From: Dysidea avara | Lineage: Eukaryota; Porifera; Demospongiae; Dictyoceratida; Dysideidae | Reading direction: 5' to 3' | DNA length: 64,000 bases | Assembly: GCF_963678975.1 (NCBI RefSeq) | Contig: NC_089279.1 | Span: forward strand, 31,522,660 to 31,586,659 | Shown here: one piece after another, positions 11,093 through 22,700 of the stretch | How the letters are laid out: the number at the start of each line of letters is the position of its first letter | Position numbering within the stretch: position 1 is the first letter of the stretch | The notes under the pieces: generated by a model | Told to the model about the DNA's origin: nothing | Seen by the model: the letters and a program-made list of their open reading frames with translations, nothing else | The model's database searches: none | Translations under genes and position numbers: made by a program

Positions 11093-11908
11093 ATGCTCTA
11101 TTAGGGTGACTGTTCTATTAGAGTATCTCGATCTCGCATTTGCTACACGGAGTTGGCTTTCGAATCATAACTCAGTGGTTTGTAATCCAATTCTTCTATA
11201 CTACTGCAAGGACTTTCTATGAAGATTATTCCAGCTATACACCGATTTTCAGCTCATTGCTCTAAGCGGTTTGCCTAGTAGGCGTGAAAACTAATACTTT
11301 TTTTATTCATAAAAATCGATCGCGTAATTGTGACACAGGTTGGGTTTTGTGTCATATCTCCGTGGTCTTTATCTCGATTCCTTTCAAACCACCAAAAGGC
11401 ACTCCTACGATGGTTACTCCATCTACATAGCAATTTTCAACTCATTCTATGAAGCGGTTTACCCTGTAGGCGTGACAACAAATCGATCTTGTTTTACGCG
11501 AATAACCTATCATAACTCCTGAACCATTCATCGGATTTGCACCAAAGTTGATACTAGGATTCGCCTTTGGACTCCCTTTCTGTGTGCCAACTTTCAAGGC
11601 GATCGGAGCACGCGTTTGCGTTTTATAGCAATTTTTGCAAGTGTGCGAAAACACGAAGAAAAAAAACGAAGAAAAAAATCGAAACTTTGGCAGCTCGTAT
11701 CTCAGAAATGGCTGGAGCGATTTCCTTCAAATTTGGAATGTAGATTCCCCTGGCTGACGGGCAACTCTGTAGCAAATTTGGTTCCAATCGGATAAGGGAT
11801 CACCGAGATACAAAGGTGTGAAAATGACGTTTTCTTTCTTCCCTTTCAATATACTCACGGTGTGGCGCGCCGGCTTCTTGGGCCGCACGACACACTACCG
11901 TGTGTCTT
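11093..11908 (+). repeat. M module, composite A
   Basis: About 0.8 kb of non-coding, comparatively GC-rich sequence also present in inverted orientation at 55298-56095. It opens with GGGTGACTGTTCTATTAGAG and ends in a GGCGCGCC site followed by a terminal hairpin, GACACAC-TACC-GTGTGTC. Inside, related phrases (ATAACTCAGTGG, CATATCTCCGTGG, CATAACTCCTGAA, CGTATCTCAGAAA) repeat at 11167, 11353, 11511 and 11697, so the module is itself a degenerate tandem array with spacing near 160-190 bp. No protein is supported. Confidence 0.8.
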
Positions 11909-12224
11909 GATATCTATATTATAAGACTGAAAAGCCGTCCGTCCGTCTGTCTGCATTCCATTTGATGTCAGGCATGTACTCTCGAACCGCTGCGCGTTTG
12001 GAAGCGTCTTTGGCGTCACGGAAGCGCTGATTATTGAGCTCAACAATGACGCTTTCTAAAAGTTCGTGCGAGCTATCGTTAGTCGTCTAGGGGCCGTTGA
12101 AGGCAGGTGTGTAGACTAAAATTCGCTTGAATTCTTTCTATAAACCGCATGCAAACCGCAAGTAAACACCTATCTCAGTCCATTTGTAAAAGTCTTTATA
12201 ATACTAAACTATTGCTGTAACAAT

Positions 12225-12312
12225 GTGGTGAAGTAGATAGGTTAATGGTTTAGGTGCCTGCCTTACGTGCGCGAGGTTGTGGGTTCGAGTCCAGTTGGTG
12301 TTAATTTTTTTT
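12225..12312 (+). other. tRNA-like Pol III cassette in the Helitron leader
   Basis: A stretch with GGTTAATGGTTTAGGTGCC (D-arm/A-box-like) and GTGGGTTCGAGTCC (T-arm/B-box-like), ending in a T run of more than 10 at about 12306. The acceptor and T stems do not pair well, so this is probably a tRNA-derived remnant and not a working tRNA gene. Its place in the 5' leader could allow internal Pol III transcription. Confidence 0.4.
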
Positions 12313-12438
12313 TTTTTGTTTTGGGCACCTTTTCAGTACACCTTTTTTCGCACTGTACTGCATGTGTTTTTGCCAACTGTACACACGTGATATTTCTAAT
12401 TCAAATTCATTTGATGTGCTGTGTAAGCATGCCGGAGC

Positions 12439-14190
12439 ATGCCGCCTAAGCGAAAACGATCGTCTACTTTTTGTGCGTTTCAAGCAAAGAGACGCAAGCA
12501 GAACCAAAGATTGGATCCAGAGAAGAGACGGGAAGAAGCATAACGACAAATACTGCGCCGCCAGGAGGAGCTACCACCTCATCCAGTGCTAGGTGTGAAC
12601 TGGACTCACAACAGAGACGACGACAACGTGACACAGAAGCCCATCGTGTGGCCCGCCAGGACGAAGAAAGAAGATCACAGGAACGGATCCACGATGCAGC
12701 TGCCCGTCGACTTGCGCGGAGGGAGGAGCAACAACAAGATACAGCTTCCCATCAACAAGCTCGAGCTGATCCACTCTACAGAGCTCTGGAGCAGCAGGCT
12801 AACACAGCACGCAGACAACAGGTACGTGCAAGCACACACCCAAGCTTTAGGGGGCTTAACTATCAGCCACACAACTTCTTCAACACTACAGATGTAGGCA
12901 CACTTAGTGTAGAATGCACACACTGCGGCGCATTAAAATTTCCCCAGGAGACCGAATCCCTTTGTTGCTTGAAGGGTAATGTCCAGTTAGAGGCATTTCC
13001 ACAGCCCCAGTCATTCTTGAGACACCTGTATGAAGGTACAAACACAGCAGGTAAACATTTTCTAGCTAGCATACGTAAGTATAATAGTGCATTTCAAATG
13101 ACAAGCTTTGGCTGTAACGAGATAACTATGGCTGGCTTCAATCCTTCTTTTAGAGTACAGGGTCAAGTCTATCATCGTATAGGTAGTTTAGTTCCATCAA
13201 CAGGTGAGTCTCCTAAATTTTCCCAAATTTATTTTATCGACAACCAGCAAACTGAAGTAGCTACAAGATGTGGGATAGTTGATGGGTTAAGGCTTGACAT
13301 AGTTAGGGGTATTACTGAGCTTTTGCATGACGATAATGACTATGTTCAACTTATTAAGGTAGCTAAAGAAATATTTGAGCAGCATGATGAGCCAGCAAAT
13401 ATTAGGGTAGTGATTAATGAGAACAAACGGCCTGTAGGAGAGCATGCTAGGAGGTACAATAGCCCGATGTGTGATGAGGTAGGAGTGCTAATGCCTAATG
13501 ATAATGTAAATAATAGGGACATAGTTTTGCACTATAGGGATGGGTCTTTGCAGCACATTTCTGAACTTCATAGGGGGTATGATCCTTTACAGTATCCTTT
13601 ACTCTTTTCTTATGGCACCGATGGATGGCACATCAACCTGAAATTGGCTAATGGTAGGAAATTGACAGCCATGGTGTATTACCGCTACCACATCATGGTC
13701 AGGCAGCAAGTGCCTGTATTGCTTAAGGCTAAAAGGCTTTTCCAGCAATTCCTGGTTGACGCCTACTGTAAGATTGAAACTGAGCGCTTACAGTTTCTCA
13801 GGCGTGAGCAAAAGGCACTACGTGCTGATTGCTACCAGGATTTGCGGGATGCAATGGTAGATGGGGATGGTGACTCCAGGAATGTTGGTCATAGGGTGAT
13901 CCTACCGTCGTCATTTACTGGTGGACCACGCTACATGCATGAGCGTCAGCAGGATGCAATGACTTATGTTAGGAAGTATGGCCACCCCGACCTCTTTATC
14001 ACCATGACCACCAATCCTAATTGGCCAGAGATTAGGAACAATCTACTACCAGGTCAAGAGCCTCTGGACCATCCAGACTTAGTGGCCCGTGTGTTTAGGC
14101 GTAAGGTGAAGAAATTGTTAGAGATGCTCACAAAGGAGATGATTTTTGGGAAACCACGGGCTTGGCTCTACTCAACAGAATTGCAAAAGG
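12439..14190 (+). pseudogene. Helitron Rep/helicase protein, N-terminal part
   Basis: The plausible start is ATGCCGCCTAAGCGAAAACG at 12439; the frame shifts by about 12540 into the long open frame that runs to 14354. A charged, repeat-like N terminus (RR/ARRxE words) is followed by a CxxC element, then blocks typical of Helitron proteins: SFTGGPRYMHERQQDAM and DLFITMTTNPNWPEI, then KPRAWLYSTE. Intact relatives continue from here into the HUH nuclease motif. In this copy the sequence jumps at about 14165-14180 into helicase sequence read in another frame, so residues beyond LYSTE are out-of-frame filler. Non-functional. Confidence 0.85.
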
Positions 14191-15172
14191 GAATGATAAT
14201 CCAGTGGGAGGCAAGTGCATGCTACTGTGTGGTGACTTCAGGCAGATTCTACCTGTCATTCAAGGTGGCACTAGAGGTAACATTGTTGATGCTTGCCTCA
14301 AGCGATCTCATCTGTGGGACATTGTGGTGGTTAAACAACTACACACTAACATGAGAGTGCACCTGTGTGGGGATGTGGCAGCTGGACAATTCGCTGAAGA
14401 ACTATTGGCCATTGGAGATGGGAAGTTTCCTATTGACACTCTACCTGATGTTGTCCAGCTACCTGACACCATGGGAACCTTTGTGGATAGCAAGGAGGAA
14501 CTGGTTTCCAGGGTGTATCCAGATTTGTTCTCTAACTTTAGGGACTTGGCTTGGCTTTCTGAACGCTGCATTCTTGCTCCTCTTAACAAGACCACTCATT
14601 CCATCAACATGACTCTGGTGGAGCAGTTACCTGGTGACTGCTGTGACTACAGGTCCTTGGACACCATACCTGATGAATCTCAGGCTGTTCACTTTCCAAC
14701 AGAATTCTTGAACTCTTTAGAGGTATCTGGACTACCTCAGCATCTTCTCTTACTTAAAGTAGGCACTCCTATTATTATTCTACGCTCTCTAGATCCTCCA
14801 AGGGTTACTAATGGCACTAGGTGTGTGGTTACTAAACTGTCGGCTAACACAGTAGAGGCCAAGATTTCTCACGGTAGATATGCAGGACACGATATTATAA
14901 TACCACGCATTCCTCTCATTCCGAGTAACTCGGTTTTGCCTTTTGAATTTAGACGGCTTCTATTTCCAATTGCACTTTGCTTTGCCATGACCATTAACAA
15001 AAGCCAGGGTCAAACTTTTAAGGGTGTAGGATTAGATTTGACGGACGAAAGCTTCACACACGGCATGCTTTATGCGGCACTATCTAGGGTAGGTTCAGCA
15101 GATAGATTGACACTTTTAATTAGAGGGGATTGCAAAACACGTAATGTAGTCTGTAGTGAGGTTTTTAGATAG
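14162..15172 (+). pseudogene. Helitron Pif1-type helicase, C-terminal part
   Basis: An open frame encoding the C-terminal two thirds of a Pif1-family helicase: LLCGDFRQILPVI (motif III region), then ERCILAPLN, GTRCVVTKL and near the end a block ending MTINKSQGQT followed by LYAALSRVGS (motifs V-VI). Walker A and the DEAH-like box are absent because of the internal deletion. It overlaps the Rep-side frame by deletion, not by design. The fusion point contains TACTCAACAGAATTGCAAAA, consistent with a joint at a short shared word. Confidence 0.85.
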
Positions 15173-15968
15173 GCAAACACATGCACTTTAGTTAGGTATG
15201 TCTGCTGCTACTGCTGCTTTGTGATATTATGGATCAGCACCTGTGGATGGTGGTAAGGAAGGTATTATAGTAAAAAAAATGTATCAGATGGTTGCTTTGT
15301 AAATTTATGTATGTGTGAAACTATTTATCTTTTCTATTCTTTTGTCTTTATGCATATCCTGGATGGTTTGCTCGGAGGAGGGATGACTGCAGCTACACAG
15401 TGAAATGACACGGTCCCGTGGCAGACTGTTCTTCACAATGTGGGGCACGTTGTGAAAATGGGAGCTATTTATAGACTTTGCAGCAATGATTTGAACTCTT
15501 TCTACACATGCATACAAAGCAGAGTGGAGCATTTTTCGCCTTTTCCTGTGCAGCAAAACAAAAGAAAAGGCTGGCAGGTTTTTTCCATGAGCTGTCTTGG
15601 GCTGGATGACTCAAAATTTTTTTGTTTTCATTTATTATTATTTCTTGCTAGCCCCGACTCTGTGCCCATGCTGTTATATTTTATAAAGCCGTTATATTTT
15701 GTCATAACAGAATCGTTGTAGTGCAGATTACAGTAATTCATGGTATGTTTGGTTGATGGTAGAATTTGAGCAACTTAAGTCACAAAATATTCCAATAAGA
15801 GTGCACTTCTCCACAATTATTGCATTCATGCAATCCTTACCTTACACCACATTGTTTCCTTAGTCTTTTATAAAGTATCTATAATAGTATATTACCAACT
15901 GTAATTTCATTTAATTTCCATGTCATTGTACATACTGCCCTGCACGATAGGGCAGGTACTACAGCTAG

Positions 15969-16716
15969 TTAGTTGATAAAATATTAATTTTGTGTATAAA
16001 ACTTTCATTTGGATAAATTTTTGTGGACTAGAGCATCCACAAAAAATCATACAATTTGCATGAGTGTGGTACTATCACTAGCAACGACAAATAACACATT
16101 GAATGAATTTCGGATATACATGCAGTGACAATAGAACACCGTGTCTATATGTATACAAGTGGGGCATTGAAACTGGGTCACTAATGCTGACCTGGATGAC
16201 CCACTGACCTGGATTGCTCCAGGTCAGACCCAGATTATAAAATTGAAGTGTGTACCAAGAGCTATGTTTTCGTTGCTTGATTAAGCACAGTAAGTATAAG
16301 GGTAGCTACATGAAATCCAAAACAGGAAAGGTTTATAAATAATGATATCAGTCAGTGGGCTTGGTTCCACGTAAGTTTGCAGACATCAAGATATGTTTCC
16401 TACAAGTGGGCGTGGCTTTGTGCATACTTACAATGGCTGTAAGCTAGCTTCATCTATCATTCTCCATATAGGGCTGTGTGACATGTAGAACATAGAACCT
16501 ATTACATTGCTTTAGGTGTATGTATTTTGTCACACAATAATTGCATTATATGTTTGGCACTGTTGATGCAGCGTAATTATATTACAATAAAAAGTTAACA
16601 AACAGGTGCAAGAATTTTTCCTTACACGTGTGCTATGGAAATAATTGTCAGATCCCATAGCCCAAGTAAACATTTACCATACACATAGATGAAGGCACTA
16701 TTGAATACATGTTCAT
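15969..16716. other. Intergenic interval
   Basis: AT-rich sequence between the Helitron and the last exon of the DHRS11-like gene. It should hold that gene's 3' untranslated region. I see no reading frame or repeat that I can support. Confidence 0.5.
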
Positions 16717-19700
16717 TCAAGATGGTGCCTGTGTTGGTCGTATCAACATGTCATGAATCTGCAATGTAGAGATAGAGAAAAACAATGATATAGCTGTACT
16801 AAGCACTTTATATTCTGTGTATGTGGGTAGAGGTAGTGTAAATGTGAATTAGTAATTGGCATACTGCTACAATGCTACATGCAGCATAAAAATTTATTGT
16901 TATAATATCTATAATCGGTTTAATAATTGGTATTGGGCCTAAATTGGCTACTACCTGATTAATCGATTGTGTTTAAATCAAAACTGATATTAATCTTCAC
17001 TGAGCTGTGTAGTAGATATAATGATATGGGGAGGATAAACTTATGCTATTTGGCATTTTATTGTGTTAATGGTTTGCATGCCCAAAGTAACCTGAGTATC
17101 ATGTCACCATGAGCATTATTTTTGTGCTAAAAAAAATTTACAACCCACTGAAATTCTAACTTCATACATTTCCCAATATGTGGTAGTTAACATATGCAAA
17201 TTATGCAACTGTCTTAGCATGAACTGACACAGTTTGCACTAGAACTGAAATGGACAGTAACTTTTATCATCCGAATATCCTGAACAAAATCTTTCTAGAT
17301 ATCCTACAGATAGTGACTTACTATAAATGCATGACCTATTTTACCATGAACTCACTTGCTATACTCATAATTTAGATCAGAAGCAAGCATAGTATTCATA
17401 GCACAATTGGGATTGTAGTATAATAATCAGTAGGCTTAAGTCTATTATGCTCCAAAATCTTCCTATTATTCTTTCTGGCACTCCTTTTTTTACTCACCTA
17501 TTATGCTCAAATTTATTCCTGAGTCTACCTATTATTCTCAAATTATCCCCAAATATGTGTGTCAAATTTAGTATTTTTAAGGGTTTTTAAACAAGTGACT
17601 GCTCTATTAGAATTATGGACTCTAAGTTAGAGTAAGTGACTGCTCTATTAGAGTATCTCGACCATTTTCACCGTTTTTATGCTTGCACTGTTTTGGTAGT
17701 AAATCTAAAAGGTTTTTACACTACACCACAACAAAAATTTATAATTTTGTACCAATTATTCTTAAAATTCATCTGATTATTCTGGAATACTCCCCAATAC
17801 TTTTCAGTACCTATTATTCCCAAAATTATGCCGGCATAATAGACGCATGCCTGATAATCAGTGTAAAAGCTTTGTATCAAAGAAAATCATCATGAGATTA
17901 TTTTAAATTATTAGCTGATGGCTTCAAATTACTATCTGGATATTGAAATACAATGTAATTTCTATTAAAAAGTATTGAAATTGCTCCACTACTTTGTAAA
18001 ACAAGTCTATGTCTTCTCAAGCAGAGTTTATTTTATATTATATCAATCTGCAGCCTAAAGGGTATCTGTATATACATTGCAGTAGAAGAATACAATACCG
18101 TCATTCATTTGAAACATCTTCCTACTTGAATACCAGGCTAAAACTACACTTTGGTGGTGGATTTACAATTCATAGCGAACACATTGAGTTAAATCCCAAC
18201 ACTATAACAATGTACATGCAAATTATGGCTGTGAATTTAAGTTTTTTAGCAGTTGTTGTACTTGTACAAATTGATTTCTTTGCTCTTCCAACTACCTAGC
18301 ACAAAACTACTCAACATATGTGAGATGTGTTAAAACTTTATGTAACCTATTCCTTCGACACTGCAAATAACACTGAAGCAATAAAAATGATTTCAGAAAT
18401 GGTGCAAAGTATGTGGGGTTTTACTGAAATAGTCAAAAATATAGGTACGTCTATTAAACTTGTACATACCTGCATCCTGGGAGGAGTAGATAAGGCATAA
18501 ATTATGGAGTCAGCAACATCTTCTGGTTGAAGAACCTAAAAGTATACGATTTACAATAGTTGCTGTAATATTTATTTATATTTCTCAGCATTCATTTCAT
18601 GAACTACTAAGTGGCTATATTTTTAGGTCCCCTGTTGATGAGGTTTAATTTGCTGTACCACTTTGCCAGCCAGCACTAAATTGACTAAAAATGGTACTTT
18701 ATACCTAATGGTAACTATAATGATATTAATGAGGTCATGAAGTGCATCCTAATTTATCTGTACCCTTGTTGAAAATGATTGTTCTATTAGAGTACTTCAG
18801 CAGAGCTCTGTATGCCTGTAAATGTAGGAGTTCAGAACAATTCACTTATTTGAATACTTACATCAGTACCTGTGACCATCAGGGTTTAGATAAACAAGGG
18901 TCTAGTGTACTATATGTCTAGTACCTACTTAACATAGTCACTATAATGAGGTGGTCCTATTAATGAAGTCGTGAAGTACAACTAGCTCTGTTTGTAACCT
19001 ACTTGTCTTATTAATGAGGTCTTGGAGTATGCCTTGGTTATGTATGTTTAGAACCTAATATGGGTGACCAAAGAGCTTAAACAAATACCACAAATACTCA
19101 ATAACTGTTGTGGTTTTATAATCGGTACTTGAGTATTGTTTATGACCAAGAGTTCATAATTACTTGCACTATGAACTCTTGATGTGGCCTTTTATTGATC
19201 AGGTAATATGATGCATTTGTTATCAAGAAAAAGGACATCATTTTAGAAGCTCTTCGACTGCTCTAATAAAGAAGCTGACTGTTCTATTAGAGTATATCAA
19301 TCTTTTAAGTGGAAAGTGGTCGGCCATCCTTCACCGGTTCAGTAAGTAATTGTGGTCGGTAAATGTCCGATGGCCAACTGTTATAATCTGCACTGTTCAG
19401 ATAATAAATGAAACACTAATAGGATGACATGTCATGTTTGTGATCAGAACATGAAAATCTTTACAACATAGTGAAGCATTTCAAAGTATTGAAATTCAGT
19501 TTGAAGTCACAGAAACTACATACCACTTCAAGATGTGCTTCTAAATGAAGTAAGGAATGTTTATACATACTATGAACTAAATATGTGTTACTATTTAATA
19601 ATCACATACACCAAACTTACTGGATAGCCAAAAGTTGCATATAAATCTGTCATGGCTTCTTTTGGATTGTCCATTCCTCGACGACGAGGACCAAACTCGG

Positions 19701-22700
19701 TAGCAACCACTCCAGGTGAAATACCCTGCATGTGGGGAGGGGCAGAGCCAATAACAACATAAGTATATGTAGAACTTGATCTTACAGTGATTTTGATGTT
19801 AGATTTGATATCCCGTAATTCCTTACGTAGTCCCTCAGTCAATGCTGTCACAGCAAACTTTGATGCATTATAGAATGAAGTTGCAGGATTCACCACATGG
19901 CCTGATATGCTATAGTGGTCAAATAAATATCTGATTATTATATAACACAAAAGGCATGACAGAAACATGTGCACTAGCTACTCTCACATGATGATGGCCA
20001 GATCATTTTGTTTTGCATATCGAAGTACTATGAGTGTTAGTTCAGAAGATAGCAGCTGGACTGGAGGCTACCATCATGTTGTTACAGTGAATGGATACCA
20101 TATAGCTAATATTAAATTTAAATACTGTAATAGAAACATCTAAACTGCTTTAGTGAGAGGATTTTGTAGAGAATTGACTGACCTATTAATAGTAGCAATG
20201 TGTTGTGCGCATGTATTATGTATTGTATGACGTATGCAATCACAGGGGCTTAGGGATTTAATTAGAGTATTGAGAGTTGTATCCACTCGTGGCAAGCCAA
20301 TCCGAGGTAATCTTTCCTGAAGGCAAACCGATACGTCCTTACCGCGACAGATTTAGGATTGGTGCAACAAAAGCACGGTCAGCTTTGAGCTTTCTCATTG
20401 GTCGTTTCCAATGTCATCTATTGCTCCCACATTCCAAGAATTTCATTGACCTAGTTCCAGGATATTGTTTACATATAAGTAATCTGTAACCTAGTAAAAT
20501 GTGATGTGTTTTAATTAAAAGCACATAGAGCAATACTTAAGGGCACATGGTGAGCTAACAATCTATAAACTTAAAATAAAATCTGACAGTAGAGTATGTA
20601 TACACCATGCAGGGTACATCCTATAAACATAACAAATAACACATTGGTTATACTTACATACCTATTGAGATGAAAGACATGTCCATCATCCACATTCCTC
20701 TCCCTGAGCTGTTTGATAAACTCTCTAGTCATCACACATAGGCCAAGAACATTCACCTAAATGTACATTATTGTATACAATGTTGACATGTCACATATGT
20801 ACACTACATTCCTAATTTTGTAACTGCTAGGGAAAATGACTGACAATCTGCATGATAACTAATGAATATTACAGTTATATCCATAGCTTGAATAGCTTTT
20901 CAGCTACTACAAATTGGGGACAACCTCTATAGACCCTTTTCAGGTGAGCTGCTACCATAGCAACATCTGCCATCTTGGAGTACAACCCGTTTTGCAACCC
21001 TGGTAGCGTTGTTTTCTATAAGAGTAAAACAATACCCAGGAAATAGAGCTTATTCTTCTGCATTCCACAGCAAAGGTTGACCAGGTAAACATATGCTTTC
21101 TCCCATGCTACCAGGGTTTCAAAATGGGTTGTACTCCAAAATGGTGGATGTTGCTATGGTAGCAGCTTACCTGAAAAGGGTCTATCTATATGCAGTGGAG
21201 GGTTGATCATCTGAACTAATATGGTGAAGGGTGTCAAATTACATAAAATTAGACAGATTTTTTTCTACAAAATGTTCAAATATATTCTAATACTGTATAG
21301 CCTGAGGGAGAAAAATTTCACTGATTTTGAGGTTTTGAGTGGTTAACAGCAAAACGTTTATCCTTGGAATATTTAGACCTACATATAATCTAATATTGGT
21401 TGCAAATCTGCAAATTAGGTAAGACTTGATAATCTTGCTCCTTGGCTATAAGGTAGCATATGCATATACCAGGAGACAAAATACTCTAATAGAACAGTCA
21501 TTGGTGTTTGACTCTATTTACAAGTCACATGTATAGCACTACATGTTGTGGTGGTACACAGTACACCTCAGTGAAGGCCATGCACCTAGTGTTATAACAT
21601 GTACAGTTATCAGCCACCTACAATACCACACTGATACTGACACCATACCAATACTAGTCTCGCCCTCAGGGTTTGGTGGCATGCAATAGAAACACTAGGC
21701 AGTATAAAACAAAGCCTTACAATTTCCATATGACAACACTTATTATGTAATTCTGAGGCATGAATTCAAATGATGCTACCATTAAAAAAGCATTGGTGTA
21801 GACTGTGAATGGGACACAGCGATAAAGAACAATGTGAGTTCTAGTTGCGTGAAAGTATAGGAATATCTGATGTCAGAGGTGTACTCGAATCTAATTGGTG
21901 ACCGATGAATTCCTTGGTCGTATACGTCACTGCCAAGAGTTTGTATTGCGTGTCACTAGACCCTTGTGGTCTGGGGGTGAGACTAACTTATACTAACTGT
22001 CTGTCTGCATTCCTTTGCTGTCCAACAATTTTCTCACCAGTTGCTGCACGTATTGAAGTGGTAATGGTGGCTTGTGCCAAATACAATGCTCACTATCTAC
22101 ATGTAAGTAAGAATCAAGTTGGAACACAAGTTTCTAATGGTCGTCATTCATCATATACAGCACGATGTATTTAGAGCAAAACTTGCTGGAATTCTCTATA
22201 CTAATACCATACCTGTTTCACTGCCCATACAAAAGTCTCAATAGTAGCAGTGAAATTTATCCCGTATTTCACTGGTAGCAGGATAAATTTCACTGGTAGC
22301 AGTGAAAAAGTAGTAATTGCAATTTCATTCGCTAAAATTTATGTTAACAATGTAGCGCCAATTAGTGTTGACGCGTGTTTAGTACATAGTGACAAATTGC
22401 GTACATGGCAACGCTAATGCCCAGCATGCATATGTGCAGCGAGTATGGTATTAACTGGGAATAGCATGGGTAGCAGTGAAATTTGGGATAAATACCACTC
22501 TTGTTGTACCGGAAATGGTAAATTTCACTTGGCTTCGCCTCGTGAAATTTATCCCCATTTCCAATACAACACTCGCGGTATTTATCCCAAATTTCCCTGC
22601 TACCCATGCTATTACTAGTACTAATACCATACCTGTTTCACTGCCCATACAAAAGTCTCAATAGTAGCAGTGAAATTTATCCCGTATTTCACTGACAGCA

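Larger units (their letters stand above)
11913..15968 (+). mobile_element. Helitron, internally deleted
   Basis: A rolling-circle transposon of about 4.06 kb. The 5' end is TCTATATTATAAGACTG, preceded by A. The 3' end is CTAG, preceded by a hairpin (CTGCCCT..AGGGCAG, 15935-15955) and followed by T, matching Helitron insertion between A and T with a TC start and CTRR end. It carries Rep-side and helicase-side coding blocks, but the segment between them, which should hold the HUH and tyrosine nuclease residues and the helicase Walker A motif, is missing. It should not be autonomous. It lies within 5 bp of the end of the M module. Confidence 0.88.

Noticed and set aside
11340..11654. Frames in the M module that partly agree between copies
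   Set aside because: Agreement reflects DNA homology; the reading frames shift and carry stops between copies.
12225..12312. A functional tRNA gene
   Set aside because: Acceptor and T stems do not pair; kept only as a tRNA-like cassette.
12301..12923. Alternative frames over the Helitron N terminus
   Set aside because: Shadows of the Rep-side frame, which alone continues into conserved Helitron blocks.
20277..20489. 70-residue frame in DHRS11 intron 3
   Set aside because: No ATG start, no recognised domain, and it lies within an intron.
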